This document shows, in pieces, positions 11,707 through 24,018 of a stretch of DNA of 64,000 nt. The stretch comes from Diplolepis rosae (taxonomy: Eukaryota > Arthropoda > Insecta > Hymenoptera > Diplolepididae): positions 13,577,501 through 13,641,500 of the forward strand of contig JAPYXD010000677.1 of NCBI GenBank assembly GCA_030998225.1. The letters are read 5' to 3'. The notes beneath the pieces were generated by a model that had not been told where the DNA came from, did not search any database, and saw only the letters and a list, made by a program, of their open reading frames with translations. The translations under genes and the position numbers were made by a program. Position 1 is the stretch's first letter, and every line of letters starts with the position of its first letter.

Positions 11707-14341
11707 CTAAAGCGCTTTGTTTTCTATTAGTTCTAAGACAAGTTCGGTCATAAGTCGAGTGCATTCTGCTCCTCCTGGTGGTGGTGCTCGAGTATTGCGC
11801 CCATCTTTATTCTCTTCTCCACCTTCATACAAATCTGGCGCTTCATCACTTGCACACGTGCTGATAGGAAGAATATCCAGTGCTAAGCCCAAACCGAAAC
11901 GCCCGCATCTTCGCATCTCCTCGTTCAATCTGTGGTCAGACTCTTATTGTATTTTATTTTTCTTATTCAGAATTCATTGTAAATTTTTAACAAAATTAAA
12001 AATTAACGATGAACCCTTCTTAAAGTAAAATTGTCTGTTAGATTTGTATACGTATAAAAAAGAAATTATTTAGGTTTTGAGAATGCTAATATACTTATTT
12101 TTCATAACTTTTATAAGTTAGAAAAGTTTCTTATCTGAAGAAGAAAATTTATAGTTTTTCTTAAAAATAAGTTCAGACACAGACATGTGATAAAAGAGTA
12201 AGATGATTCTTCTTAAAAATTTCTGGAAAAATTATGTCTTACTCTTTTTCTATATCTTCTATCGTTTTCGAGACTTCTGCACGCAAATGGTAAACGTTAT
12301 TTAAAAACCAAATGAGGCCTAAATAAATAAAGTACGTATTCGTTTTTTCTATCAACTTACAATTGTTCTAAGCAGATCAGATAATAGCGAGAAATATTTA
12401 TGCCATAAATAATAATATATAAATAATAAATCAATACTGAGACAAGACTGGACTAACGCAGCCAATATTGATCCAGCTGTAAATTTACTAATATTTCAAT
12501 AAAAAGTTTAATCGTAAAAAAAATTTGAGTATATACCATAAAAACAGTTTTGAAAATTATTTCAACTCAATAAATTTATCTCAAGTTGATTCAATTAAAT
12601 GGCTTATTTTGCCCCTTGAAGTCGGGCAGTCTATCTCGGTTTAGATGGATTCTGACTGTTTTCTTCAAGATTAGAATTTTTATTCTTATCTGAATAAGTT
12701 TTACTTACAATTCCCACATTGAGGATGGATCTCTAGGTGGTTCCTGAGGATTTAATGTGTGCAATGCTGACATTAAGTGACTGTGATAATGTTGTAACAA
12801 CTGCACCATATGATTTTTTCTAACTTCGCCACTCGTACAACAGTACAAAACATTCGCTAAATCAAGTGCAAGGGATCCAACTCGAGACAGTTGGAAATCA
12901 ACCAAGAAAACATCCTAAAAATTTTTTTTAGCATACAAATATATATTTTATCATGGGCTGCAACTTTTATAGGGATAGTGTGAAGTGAAAAACCCGAATC
13001 TGGATTTTCCATACTAAAATGTATCTTAAATTTCCTTTAAAGTGTTTGAAATATTCGTACTCGGGAAAATAGAAGTTACAGCCCTTGATATGAATTCGAA
13101 TTTTATTTATTGAAACCTGGATTGTAACACTGAATTATTTATTTTAATATTCAAAAGGAAATTATTAAAGCTTGAGAAAATGTATGGATAAATTAATAAA
13201 ATCACCTCTGTTTCAGATTTGTCAATGCTGGAATCTCGAAAGAGAAAATTGTTTGTCCAACAGTCGCCATGGCAGAAAACCGTGAGTGGTCCCTTGGCAG
13301 CAGCTAATTCACACATAGTGCGGAAGAAAACGTCTTGATTTAAAAAGGCACGTAATTTTCTGAGCACTTCTTCCCTTCTGTGCTCCATGTCTGCAGGTAA
13401 TCCTTCTGATACCATCCCAATTGCATTATTGACAGCCACTCGATAATAATGATGATACCAATCTTCATTCTCAAGTCGAAAAAGAGCTTCTTGCACTGCT
13501 GGCTCTTCATCAGATTTTGTCAGCCTTTCAAATGCCTCTGGTCTTAAATAAAATCCTCACATTAATTCACCGCCGGTTCATATGGAATAAAAGTAATATC
13601 AAATTATTACTTTCTTATAAATTAAGTTCGTATTAAGAATATTTTTCTCGTAGAGAAACTCTAATTTCAGATTCTTAATTTCAAATATTTGGATTTCAAA
13701 TTACGAAAGAATTTTAATTTTAGCTTCAAGAAGTGAGTATGACCGATACATAAAAATCTTTTTATGAGTACCTACTTCATAAAATTCAATTAATTTTTCA
13801 ATTAAAAATGTCCCTAATTTACTTGCCTTTGCTCCTTCAGTGTCAAACTGAGAGCGTGAAACCCTGCGAGAGCTTTGAGAACAAATTTGAGGCGTTCGAC
13901 TTGAAGTCCCTTTCTCCTGTCTGCCATCCTGAAGCCTCTATCTTTGAGATCCTCCATAGCGATGAAGTCTGGTCTTGCAGCGTAGATTTTCGCCACCCCT
14001 TGAAAAACTGTCTTCCCATCTTCCTGAAGTTTATTCAAAGCCGGCCACACGTGAGTATAAAAAACCACCTCGTTTCTAAACAACAATTCACTTTTGAATG
14101 CTTCACGTCGTGCCCTTGATTGAGGAAGCACTTTGTATATAATTGCTTTCTGCCAGGGGATCCATTCTCCTTTTTTAATCTGCTTGCGGCCTTTCGCTCG
14201 CACTCGATAAAGCATTGAAGTGTAATTGTCACCTCTTCCCGATCCTGGCTCTTCGTCCAAACTCGTAATTTCTATGTCGGGTTCGTCTGTTGCAATTAAT
14301 TCAAGCACCGATTCCAAGGAAATGCGCGCGTGATGTTCCAT
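11707..14341 (-). CDS. EcKinase / CHK-kinase-like protein (DUF1679 family)
   Basis: Member of the large insect ecdysteroid-kinase-like family (choline-kinase fold). Some members phosphorylate ecdysteroids or are linked to detoxification; the substrate of this one cannot be read from sequence. Exons in transcript order: 14341-13827, 13542-13206, 12914-12709, 11929-11707; 426 aa plus stop, the normal size. Motifs: YRVRAKG and AIIYKVLP (nucleotide-binding Lys region), NEVVFYTHVWP, AMEDL hinge, catalytic-loop Brenner motif FCHGDCWTNNFLF at about residue 262, and FLVDFQLSR with the metal-binding Asp at about 290. The first intron starts GCAAGT rather than GT; only that GC donor keeps the frame (QR-PEAFERL). 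No signal peptide, so probably cytosolic. It lies upstream of, and on the same strand as, mRpS39. Confidence 0.9.
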
Positions 14342-14589
14342 TGCGATGTTACTTCTAGTTCTGAAAGCAAGATTCTGAGAAAAACAGCTCGTAGCTGTAG
14401 GTCTTGTACAGTTCTTCTAATCAGTAGGGTATCACTCGCAAACGGGCTTTAAAGTAGACTAGATCGTTATGACGTTATACTCTGTAGCATGCAGGAAATA
14501 GGCATTTGAATGAGAAGGGGCCACAGTCTCCCATCAATGCAGTACTTAATTCATCTGGGACCCAATTCGAGGGACAAGGACATTGATAC

Positions 14590-14615
14590 ACGTCAATCAC
14601 GAGTGTGATTGACGT
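14590..14615. other. perfect 11-bp hairpin in the EcKinase-mRpS39 spacer
   Basis: ACGTCAATCAC, loop GAGT, then GTGATTGACGT, a perfect inverted repeat. It contains two facing TGACGT/ACGTCA CRE-like cores. It could be a bZIP-type site or a stem-loop in the mRpS39 3' flank; function unknown. Confidence 0.5.
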
Positions 14616-14807
14616 ATTTTAACTCGATTGAACTCTTCTAATTAACTTTCTACTAGGCACGAAGTTAGTAATAATAATTAATCAAAAATAATAATTGAAT
14701 TCGAAATGTTTAGACCTTTTTTTTAAATTTTAGTAAAGTAATATTAATAATATTAATATTTATTAATATGATTATGATAAATGATTTATTTACAAATGTT
14801 GAAAAAT

Positions 14808-17800
14808 TTACAATACATTGTTATCTACTTTTACTTCAAGAATATCCTTGCCAACCAGAGTATTGAGCTTACTCTCTTGACCTACAGTAAAGGGTAAAGT
14901 CTTGTGTGCGTTTCGTGCCATTGCTAATCCATCCCCCATACCAGTTTCGAGTGAATATTCAATTAAGCTCTGAAATTTTATTAAAATAAGATAATTTGTA
15001 ATTCTATTGAATATAAAACACTTTACTACACAAAAATGTATCAAACTCACCAGAACAGCCTCTGTATGACCGATTTTCATGCATGCTTCGAATATTTCAT
15101 TCAGGAATTGAGGTCTCACTAAGCCGATAACTATGTTCTTTGAATTTATTAAGATGGATATAACTTGCAACATTTTTTCAAACTCTTCACCTCGTATACA
15201 TAATATTGCAATATTTTCTAACACTTGGACTTCGTAGTTGAAACCTCTTCTAGAAGTGGCTTTATATTCCTATGAAGCAATAATGTAAAAGAATTGAAAT
15301 TTTCCAATGCAAGCAATATTTTTTTCGAAATTGACATTTCAAAGCCTATTGATATTAAAAGTTTTTAAATTCATGCATACTTAAGCGTACATGCTTCTGA
15401 TATTGAATTAACTATCATTTTAAAAATATTTTAAATTAAAAAACTGAGTAAACTTGTATTTGAAAGAATTAAAATCACCTCTATTATATTCCAAGCAGTC
15501 CAAGCATTTTCTGCGAAGGTTTTATGTAACAGAGATTTCGGTGGAGGTTGACAATGTCCAATCATGAGTTCAAAGAGTTGACCTAATACGTCTTGATTCC
15601 TCGTAAACTCAAACATAACTGCTTGTGAAAACAGTTTAGGTAATACTTCTCTCCCAATATTTGAATCTTGAACTTCCAATATTTTTAAAATTTCTTTAAA
15701 AACCGAAACCTCTGGACTGTAAATATTTGGTACAAATTCTTCGTACACTTTCATAAACGATTCGAACTGCAGATTATTTAAGTGCAGCAACAAAAAATAC
15801 CTATAATATATATTCTCCTAAAAAGATTTAAATATTCAGAAGAAATTTTTGTTTTTAATTCTTGAAGAATTTCATTGTAATTTGTGAAAACGAACCTTGT
15901 AACAGTCTCCTATCAAAGAATAATTATTGTGTGCAAGGAGAAGTTCATGCACTCTTTTGCCAAGTAATAAAGAGTTACATTCAAATGCTACCTTCATTGT
16001 ATTAACAAAAAATAAGACATCTTGAGGATCCTTCAATTCTATTCTTTGGCCTTTTAACTTCTCCAAAATTTCAACCAAAAAACTTTGTCCCGCTTCAGCT
16101 GTATTAGAATTGATTAATTGGTAGTTTTAATTAACGTGTAGATAATTCAAATTGAAGTAGGATTGAACGTTACTGGGGAGTCGTGAAGAAACATAATTAA
16201 AACTTAAAAAAATATTTTAAATTTTGAAATACTGTAGGTAAAATCAGGAAATCAGTAATTTAAAAATTTAAGGTGGTAAAATTTTCAAAAATGGTTTAAA
16301 GAATAAAATAAGTCTTCATTCATTAAAATTAATTATGTTTCTCCAGTGATTCTCCAATCGTGTTTGATATTCCTCAATTACTCGAACTTACGTTTTTTGT
16401 GATAATAAAAACATTCTAAGAGAAATGCATAGGATGCAAGTGATGGTTGCACATTTAAAAGATCAAATTCATTCCAAATAGTAACAAATACTTTCCGTTT
16501 TGTTTCTTTGAACTTTGATGCCAGAGACAAAGAAGCGTTAAATGTGTTGATGTCAGGTCGAATATTGTTTTTTGCCATTTCCTTATAGATATTTGTTAGT
16601 GTATTAAGGCGTTTATCGTCGCTATTCACAGTGAATGCAATCATTTTGATAAGGTAATCATATGCCGACTTGCTTAATGGTATTTCATTTTTTTGGCACT
16701 CATCGTACAATTCAAAAGCATAATAACCCTGTAATATAAATTACGATTTTTATACTTATATATTTTGTACTACATTTTTAACTAATATTCAATTAAATTA
16801 TATTTACTGCAAATTTTAGTTAATTAAGCATATTCAAATGAATAATTAAAAATAAAAATGATTATAATTTGCGGAAAAATTATACCCGTACATTTTTGTG
16901 CTTTACAGAACCACAGATTAGGGCACTGTAAGCTGCAGCAGCTATATGTCCACCCTCTTTTACCAATGTATTGAATAAATGATTTTTTTCTGGATCTTGA
17001 CTGTAATTTATAATATCAAATCATAAGTAGTTTTCTCTAGTTTTTATTAACGATTAAAATTGTAAAATAATGCAAATACAAGTGGAAAGAAAAATAATTA
17101 TGTACACCATACATCGATACTATATTTGTAATTCTGAATAATCAAATTTCTTTATAACCAAATACTTACTTCCACTTGACGCCGAGAGTATCTCTATTAC
17201 TATTAAAGAACCAACGTTCCTCTACCAGATCATCATCGATTAGCTGCGTTGAATTACAGAAACAATGCAACTCAAAAAGGGCTAGTTTAGTTTCGATTTT
17301 CACGTTGCCTTCCAGTAACTTATATATTTGACTTGAATCTTCAAAATTGCCAGACTTAATGACATCTAACAGCAAATCTTCAGAAACTTGACTCTTGTCT
17401 GTATACTCAACTCGAGGTCGCAACGACTTTAAAATAAAATGTATTTTATGTCTCATATTCTTCTAATCAAGACTGAAAAGACAACTTGTATAAGATTAAT
17501 GATTAATTACCTCGATAAAAGGATCAGCATTTTTATGTTGAAAAAAATCTGCATGTTGTTGTCGAATCCACATTGCTGCTTTTCTTCCTGACTCTTTTGC
17601 AAGAGCGTAGCTTCGTTTTTCGAAGTTTGATATCGGTATTAAATAAGGATCATCCATATATTTATAATGTGGAGCCGTAGGATCTCTGTGAATTGTATTT
17701 TCCAAGGCCTAGATTGATTTTTAGAGTTTAATATTTGTATTTGAAAAAATTATTAACTAATAAATTATTTTTTATTCAACTTTGTTTTAAAGTTACTAAT

Positions 17801-18333
17801 CATAAGTTTTTAATAAAAATTGTATTAATCTTATGGGATATACTTTTAAAATATCAGTCGGTCCTCGTTCCTTTCTGTTTGGTATTTGGATTTCTGTAGA
17901 TGCTGTTGAGGTTGTTGCAATCGCTTGTACTTGTAGAAGTGCATTTTGCACTAATTTCCTATATTTATTTTTAATATAGTAATGTGCAATTAATAGGTAT
18001 TGAACGTGTTTTTCACTAGAAGATACTAATTGTAAGTTAATAGCTTTAAATTTAGAACGAATAAATTGTTACCATATTATAAGGATCTTCAATACTCTCT
18101 TGTTTTATAATTACCATATGTAAATTTGATGAAACGGGTTTCATACAAACAATATTTCTTTAACAATAAAATTAATTCGTATAAAAGAATAGGCCGAAAA
18201 GATCAAACATAACCTTAGAAAATGTTAATGTTACTATTTATCTATTAAAGCATTTTTTTCTAACGGCTCTTTTATAAACAGAAACATAATTTCACACTTA
18301 CCGATTTGGCAGTCTATTTCTTAACGAATTCAT
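14808..18333 (-). CDS. mRpS39: Mitochondrial small ribosomal subunit protein mS39 (PTCD3, pentatricopeptide repeat)
   Basis: PPR protein of the mitochondrial small ribosomal subunit, near the mRNA channel and needed for mitochondrial translation. Exons in transcript order: 18333-18302, 17958-17844, 17708-17511, 17426-17170, 17000-16886, 16728-16392, 16098-15896, 15817-15479, 15269-15051, 14969-14808; 658 aa plus stop, close to vertebrate PTCD3. Signature: the N-terminal block DILKALENTIHRDPTAPHY, DDPYLIPISN and SYALAKESGRKAA is diagnostic; PPR-like helices follow (YAFELYDECQKNEIPLSKSA; IYKEMAKNNIRPDINTFNAS), then YYRYFLLLH. The N-terminus MNSLRNRLPNRKLVQN is Arg-rich without acids, as expected for a matrix-targeting peptide. 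Exon 8 was placed at the upstream acceptor (15818) because the nearer AG breaks the frame. Confidence 0.92.
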
Positions 18334-19520
18334 TTCAATAATCTTAATTCACGAAAATATCAAATGTTTTGCCGCTGCTAAAAGAAATTCATAGAATTGT
18401 GAGGTTAGGGGTTAGGATCACGGGAAGTGCATATACTGCATATACAGTAAAGGCATACAGCGCATATGTATATGCAAAGTATATGTATATACTGGTATAT
18501 AGAGGAATTAGTGTCGGTACTGTAGACTTTTATATTATCTGATACTATTTCATTTCAGTCGATAAAAATGATGATAAGTTGAATATCTTTAAATTCTAAA
18601 ATGAGCTAAAATTTCGAATGCCCATATATTGTTTATTATAAAATTGAGAACATGCAAATGTTCTACTCTAAAGTATTTGATAACTCTTTAATTTATACCA
18701 ATCAATTAACATCAAGGAAAATCATTCCATTGATATTTACATTTGTCTTGCATCGAAAATCGATTTTAGTTATTATTTTTTAAATAACCTTACATACTGT
18801 AATTGCAATTATCTACATGACGTGGTCGAATTTATTCATGTCCTTAATGTGATATGAATATATTCAAACATGGTTATACATAAATCAATTCCTTCATGAA
18901 AATTTAGATTAAAAAGCAACTTTTTCGAATTCATAAATTTTTTATCTTGTTTTATAGGCTGTTCTTTTATTTTGAATTTAAACATGGTATTACACCCGAA
19001 AAACTGAACCTTGTTCCAATTCACAAGGCTTTTATCTTCTAATCTGAAACAAAAAGAAACATGCAAAGTGTATAAAATCAGCTTCACCTACTGCATCTTA
19101 TTGACCAGAGAGTAGATGATATGCATCTTTCATGGAATAACACCCAAATGCGGGTTTGGTCAATGCCCCGTCTTAGGAATATTTTACAGAGATATAAAAA
19201 AACAGTTATTTTTGTTCTTTGAAGAAAATTGAAAGAAATGAGATTGATTTGTGCAAGAAAAATTAAATATATACATATTTTTGATGAATGACATCAGAAT
19301 GAAAAACTTTCATATAAGTAATTGTCTTCAGTATCTCGAAAGATTAAAAAATTAAAATTTGCAACTTAGAAGATTTGAAGAATTTGACTGTTAGTGTTTC
19401 AAGAAATTAGAAACTTTAAATAGAGAAAATGAATTGATTTCAAAATTTGTCCATTTTTTTACAGTTTTCATACTATTTAATCATATTTTATGTCATCCTA
19501 TTATCTGCATTCCAAACTTT
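18334..19520. other. non-coding, AT-rich; alternating TATATG/GCATAT tract
   Basis: Upstream flank of mRpS39. 18428-18503 is a degenerate tract of GCATATAC, TATATGTA-type alternating purine-pyrimidine words. Nothing else recognisable; an 83-codon frame on the minus strand at 18836-19087 looks like chance. Confidence 0.5.
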
Positions 19521-19524
19521 TTTA

Positions 19525-20865
19525 CATTCTCATCATGGATGAGAAAAATGACTTTCGAAATTTTCATCAAATCTTTACGTTTTGAGACCCCCTGAGTCAG
19601 AAAAAAGGGTTTTTACGAAAGTGTCTGTCTGTCTGTAGGTCGTGTGCGGCATAACTCTCGACAGAATTATCAGATTGAATTGAGCTTTGGTACACTTTAT
19701 CGGAGCCGAAAAAGTAAGGACAAGTTCGTTAACCAGCCACATCCAATCAAAATTGAGGGATTGAGCACTACTTTTGAGTTTTTGAAAATAATTTTTTTAA
19801 AAAATAAAAAATTTCAATACTGATTTTTGATAGTGCTCATAAATCTCTACAAATTATCCTGATAACATTTTTTGATTAAATCAAAATTAGAAATGTTACA
19901 GGATATTCAAATTCGAAAAAAGTCAATATCAAAATTCCATTTTCCAGTTAAATTATACGAGATACGAAAAAACGTTATGATACAATATTATTGAATACAT
20001 AAAGACCCATAAATTTGAATTATAACATTTTTTCATAAGATGCATATTTTTCTTTTTAATTAAAAAAAAACTATTGAAAATCCAAAATTCAATTTTTTAA
20101 CAATAATATGTGAAATCCGAAAAAAACGTAAGAATACAAAGTTGTTCGTTTCAAAAAGATCTACAAATTTTGTCTCACACAGTTTCTGATAAAAGATATA
20201 TTTTTCGTTTCAATTTCAAAAAAACGATTAAAATTCAAAAATTCAATTTTTTAGACAAAATATGTGAGATACAAAAAAAACTTTTAGATGAAAAATTGTT
20301 TGGCTAAATAAGGTCTACACATTCTTATGGAGAAATTTCTCGACAGGATGTATATTTTAATTTTTTGACTTTTAATATTGAAAAAATTCGATTGTTTTCA
20401 CCAAAATATGTGAGATACGAAATAAGCGTTGTTCTGCAAAATCGTTTCCTTAAATAAAGTCTACGATTGTTTTTCCTTTTTGAGATATTTGGAAGAAAAG
20501 AAATTTATCAATAATTATAAATAACTGGCTTATATCGACCCTCAATAATATTAATAGATAGATGAGTTTTTACTTTTGCTTTAGGGTCCAGAAATAATGT
20601 AAACTTAGGGTTTCATTTTTTCCTCAAACGTTTCGACTCAGATTGGAGTCCTCATCAGTGAGATTTATTTCTTTGAGCTTCAGTATTAAATTATAAGAAA
20701 TAAACTTAAACGCATGCGAAGAGCACAAGACCGAGCGCGAAGCGCGAGGTCCAGGAAGAACGGAGCGCGAAGATCAAATCGCGCGCCCTAGGCGCGCTCA
20801 AACCTGCGAGCGAGGCGAGCTGCGCGCGCGATGAGAATTTGCCCGCGAAGCGGGCAGATTTTTTT
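19525..20865. repeat. ~1.35 kb dispersed repeat, copy 1, with internal ~147-bp tandem units and GC-rich end
   Basis: Starts ATTCTCATCATGGATGAGAA (a short hairpin), passes GACCCCCTGAGTCAG and GTCTGTCTGTCTG, then a run of degenerate tandem units marked by GTGAGATACGAAA-type words near 19969, 20112, 20266 and 20412 (spacing 143, 154, 146). It ends in a strikingly GC-rich stretch, 20720-20865, with repeated GAGCGCGAAGCGCGA words and CCTAGGCGCGC. The same parts in the same order form copy 2 at 30955-32285. No open frame of note inside, so it is a non-autonomous or satellite-like element; the class is unknown. Confidence 0.75.
20621..20666 (-). ncRNA. hammerhead-ribozyme-like motif (candidate)
   Basis: Minus strand reads TCTCA, then CTGATGA, a hairpin GACTC-CAATCT-GAGTC, then GAAACGTTTGAGG. 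These match the hammerhead order: stem I strand, CUGANGA core, stem II hairpin, GAAA core, cleavage triplet GUU, stem I partner (CUCA with UGAG). Stem III would be only the self-complementary ACGU, as in the minimal motifs known from Penelope-like elements and retrozymes. One unpaired G sits between the core A and stem II, which is unusual. It lies inside repeat copy 1, next to GGCTTTAGGGTCC-family sequence. Activity is not shown. Confidence 0.4.
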
Positions 20866-23800
20866 ATTTTGGAAACTACAAATTAAAAGATACAGGAATT
20901 TTCGAATTTTAAATCATAAAAACTTGTAATAAATGTAAAATTAATAACTTTGACAGAATGTTGAGTAATTTTTTTTATTATTTAAAGAATAGATTTTTGG
21001 AAGTCATCATAATAAAATAAAACAATAGGACAATTGCAAACGGGATATTTTTATTGTGAACAGTAAATACATGTCTCATATGTTACGCAAACATAATCAT
21101 AATCATTTTATCTCTTAATTTTGACATTGTGAAATATATAAATTAATTACTTTTTTTGAAAAGCTAAAGGCAATGTAAAATATTTATCATTTGATCAATT
21201 TCGTTCTGCAACTTTATTTAACAAGTTTTATCACCTGAAAATTCTTCATCTTCAAATAAATAAGTTAAAATCTCCTGAATAGTTCAAAGTTTGACACTCT
21301 TAGACAAGACTTCAGTATTTGCGAATTTTTGGGACTTTGACACTAAAAAATGAAGTGAATACCTTATTTTCGCGATTACTTTTACGAAGAGAGAATAAGT
21401 CATAAAGTTCCACACATTATATTTTATAAATGTGACACTGCATTTAGCGACGAAAAAAGAAATTCGTAGGTCAAAATTTTTTAATTACATTCTAATAAAA
21501 TTTTTATTTCTTGTCAGGTTTTAAGGGATTCAGATGTAATAACAAAAAGTTCATGAAAAAATCAGGAACTGTTCATCAATCTTCTGAGATTCCTGAGCAT
21601 TTTATGAATTTTTCCTAAACTTTTGTTTATTACTTCTCAACAGTTCAATAAATTTTATAACAATCTTTTTTTCCATACAGGTTTTTTCCTTGAGCTTTAA
21701 GAGCTTGTATCAAGCAGGTCGATATAGAAAATCGACTTCAGTTGTCATTTTTTTAATAATGGTCCCTACACTCTAAATGGAATTACAAACTTTACGCTCT
21801 TAATCATCTCAAAACCCCCTGCCTTTCCCCCACTAAATTTGATGGTGAATAGGATTAGGAAAGAATTAAAGCAATAAAAAAATGTATACTCAGTTATTAG
21901 ATTAGAAAAGTAGAACAAATTTCGCAAAAAAAATAGAAAAAGAGAAAAGTCGTGAAAATTCGAAATTGTGTTTTTTCTATTTTCTACAACCGAAAAATAA
22001 AATTATCGATTTTTATTGTTAATTTTATTAGGTCAATTTCAACAACGAATCACACTATCAATATTTTAAGTGTTTATCTTGCGTCATTTATCCAGTCTAC
22101 AGTCTTGTTACCAAAATGATACCCAATTCGGTTCACGCGACCGGCCAGGGCTAGTCTATATCACTTTCGCAAAATCTCCAAATTGGATTAATGAAAGACA
22201 GTAAGAAAGGCTTTTTTCTTAATCACTTTGCCTCAAATCGTCATCGTACTAATTGCTTTCCTTTTTCTCGCAAAACACTCAGTTCTTTCCTCGCACCACC
22301 CTGAGTATTGCAGCTGGGCGTACATGACAGGGATTCGTTTCTTTCAGTGAATTTATTGTTTAGCATATGAATAGTTTGGGTATGTACGGTGAACCCTTTG
22401 GCATATTGTAAAGAATTGAATAAAGTTTATAAGGAAGCAGAAACCTGTCCGTACAGATATTGGTGTGCGTTTGGGTTTGGAGCGCGCGAGCGCTTTTCAG
22501 TGTGAGCGTTTTACGGGATTCGCGCGATCGCATGTGTCTCATCCATGAGTGGTGTTCTCACACACATTAAACTACCAGGTGTTTTATTTCGAACCGTGGG
22601 ACTCTAAGAGGATGGTTGTACCAGTTCAGTTGTAATACACATTCACACGCAAGGACCACGCGTGCTGCGCTCGCGTGCTCTCAAACTCACATATATAATC
22701 ACTTCTTCCCCGCGGGTTGAATGGAAAACAGGATTTATTTTCTATGGGGCACACTACTTTTATTGTGTACTCTTATTCGATCGAATATAAGGTAGGTACC
22801 TATACGAGCTCTTTCCTTCCATAATTCTTTGATCAAGTTTTCCCCCTTCTCTCTCTCACTCTATCCCTTTTTTCTTCTGTTCCCTCTCTTTTTCTTTCTC
22901 CCTATTTCTTTCCTTCCTTTCTTCTTTCTTTTGACATACATTCGAGGCGAATTAAAATAGTTGACCTGGCCTATGAGAGCAGGCACAAAGAAGACGAGAC
23001 GCTACAGGGAGACAAAGAGTATACTATATCGAAAATCCATTCCTTTTCAAAACCCAGAAGCCGAATCGAGGCTGGTGGAATGAGAGGGATGCGATTACAC
23101 AAAGAAATTCTCTTCCCTTGATCCGATCCATCCCCTCTGTTTTGTAACCGTTTCTAACAACGGTTGTGTGATATCAAAAAATAACGTATTTGATTCATTT
23201 GTGCAAAGACTTGCTAAAAAAGTTGGAGAAAGCGGGACGTGGTGGATTTACCTATGGTTGGTGAGTGTGTCAGGGTGCGATAATAACAGTCGTTACACAC
23301 CGGACACCCTTCGGGACTTCCCCGTTGGTAATGCGACCCTTGTACTCTCATGGGGGTTCCCCGATCTGCTTTTCTTTTGTAGCAGCAGCTTGTCCAAATC
23401 CACGTGACCAAATTCTTTGTCCTAAACCTCAGAAATGTCGCTACAAACAAAGTTTGTTATAATCAAATCTTAATTACTTAATATTAACATTCTAAACTCC
23501 TAGAGCATTTATTTGAAAAATTTTAGCTGTTTTAGAAATTTCATTCAGTTTTGTAGAGTTATGAAGTTCTTACATTTTAAACTGATATAGTGATATTGAT
23601 GCATTTTTTCCAATCAATTAAGGAGAATATTTTTTGTAATTGAAAAATTTGTGAAAATGTATTGACCTTTATTTAATAATTATAAATTATTAATATTATT
23701 TTAATTAATTGCAATATTGTATTCCTGATTTTTCCAAAATTCATAAAATATGCTTCGTTTACAAATTATTTTAAAATTCAATTTCTCTCTTAACTTATAA

Positions 23801-24014
23801 TAGCTCAAAAATATATTTTATTTAAATATTTTCGATTGACAAATAATTTAGTTATCCTCAGATAAAATATTGTTCTTTTTTTAACATAAAATGTTTCTGA
23901 ACGTATTTGTTTATATTAAGACATTTTTCATTGTCACAACAAAGTCTACTTAAAGCGACTAAAGCATATGATACAAATTCTCAGAAAAACTTTTTTGTTG
24001 GTCTGAAATCGCCA
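20866..24014. other. long AT-rich non-coding stretch with pyrimidine tract
   Basis: No gene supported. 22843-22935 is a long C/T-only-rich tract (TTCTCTCTCTCACTC, CTTTCCTTCC). 22440-22700 and 23220-23420 are GC-richer with several CpG (GCGCGCGAGCGC near 22483), which could be unrecognised exons or promoter sequence. Nothing there could be tied to a known protein. Confidence 0.4.
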
Positions 24015-24018
24015 TTAA

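Noticed and set aside
15804..15817. Apparent 1-nt frameshift in mRpS39 between exons 7 and 8
   Set aside because: Using the upstream acceptor CTTTTTAG, which starts the exon at 15817, restores frame and gives the expected YYRYF sequence.
19969..20420. CRISPR-like spaced repeats
   Set aside because: Units are degenerate, contiguous and ~147 bp long in a eukaryotic repeat; no short exact repeat with unique spacers.
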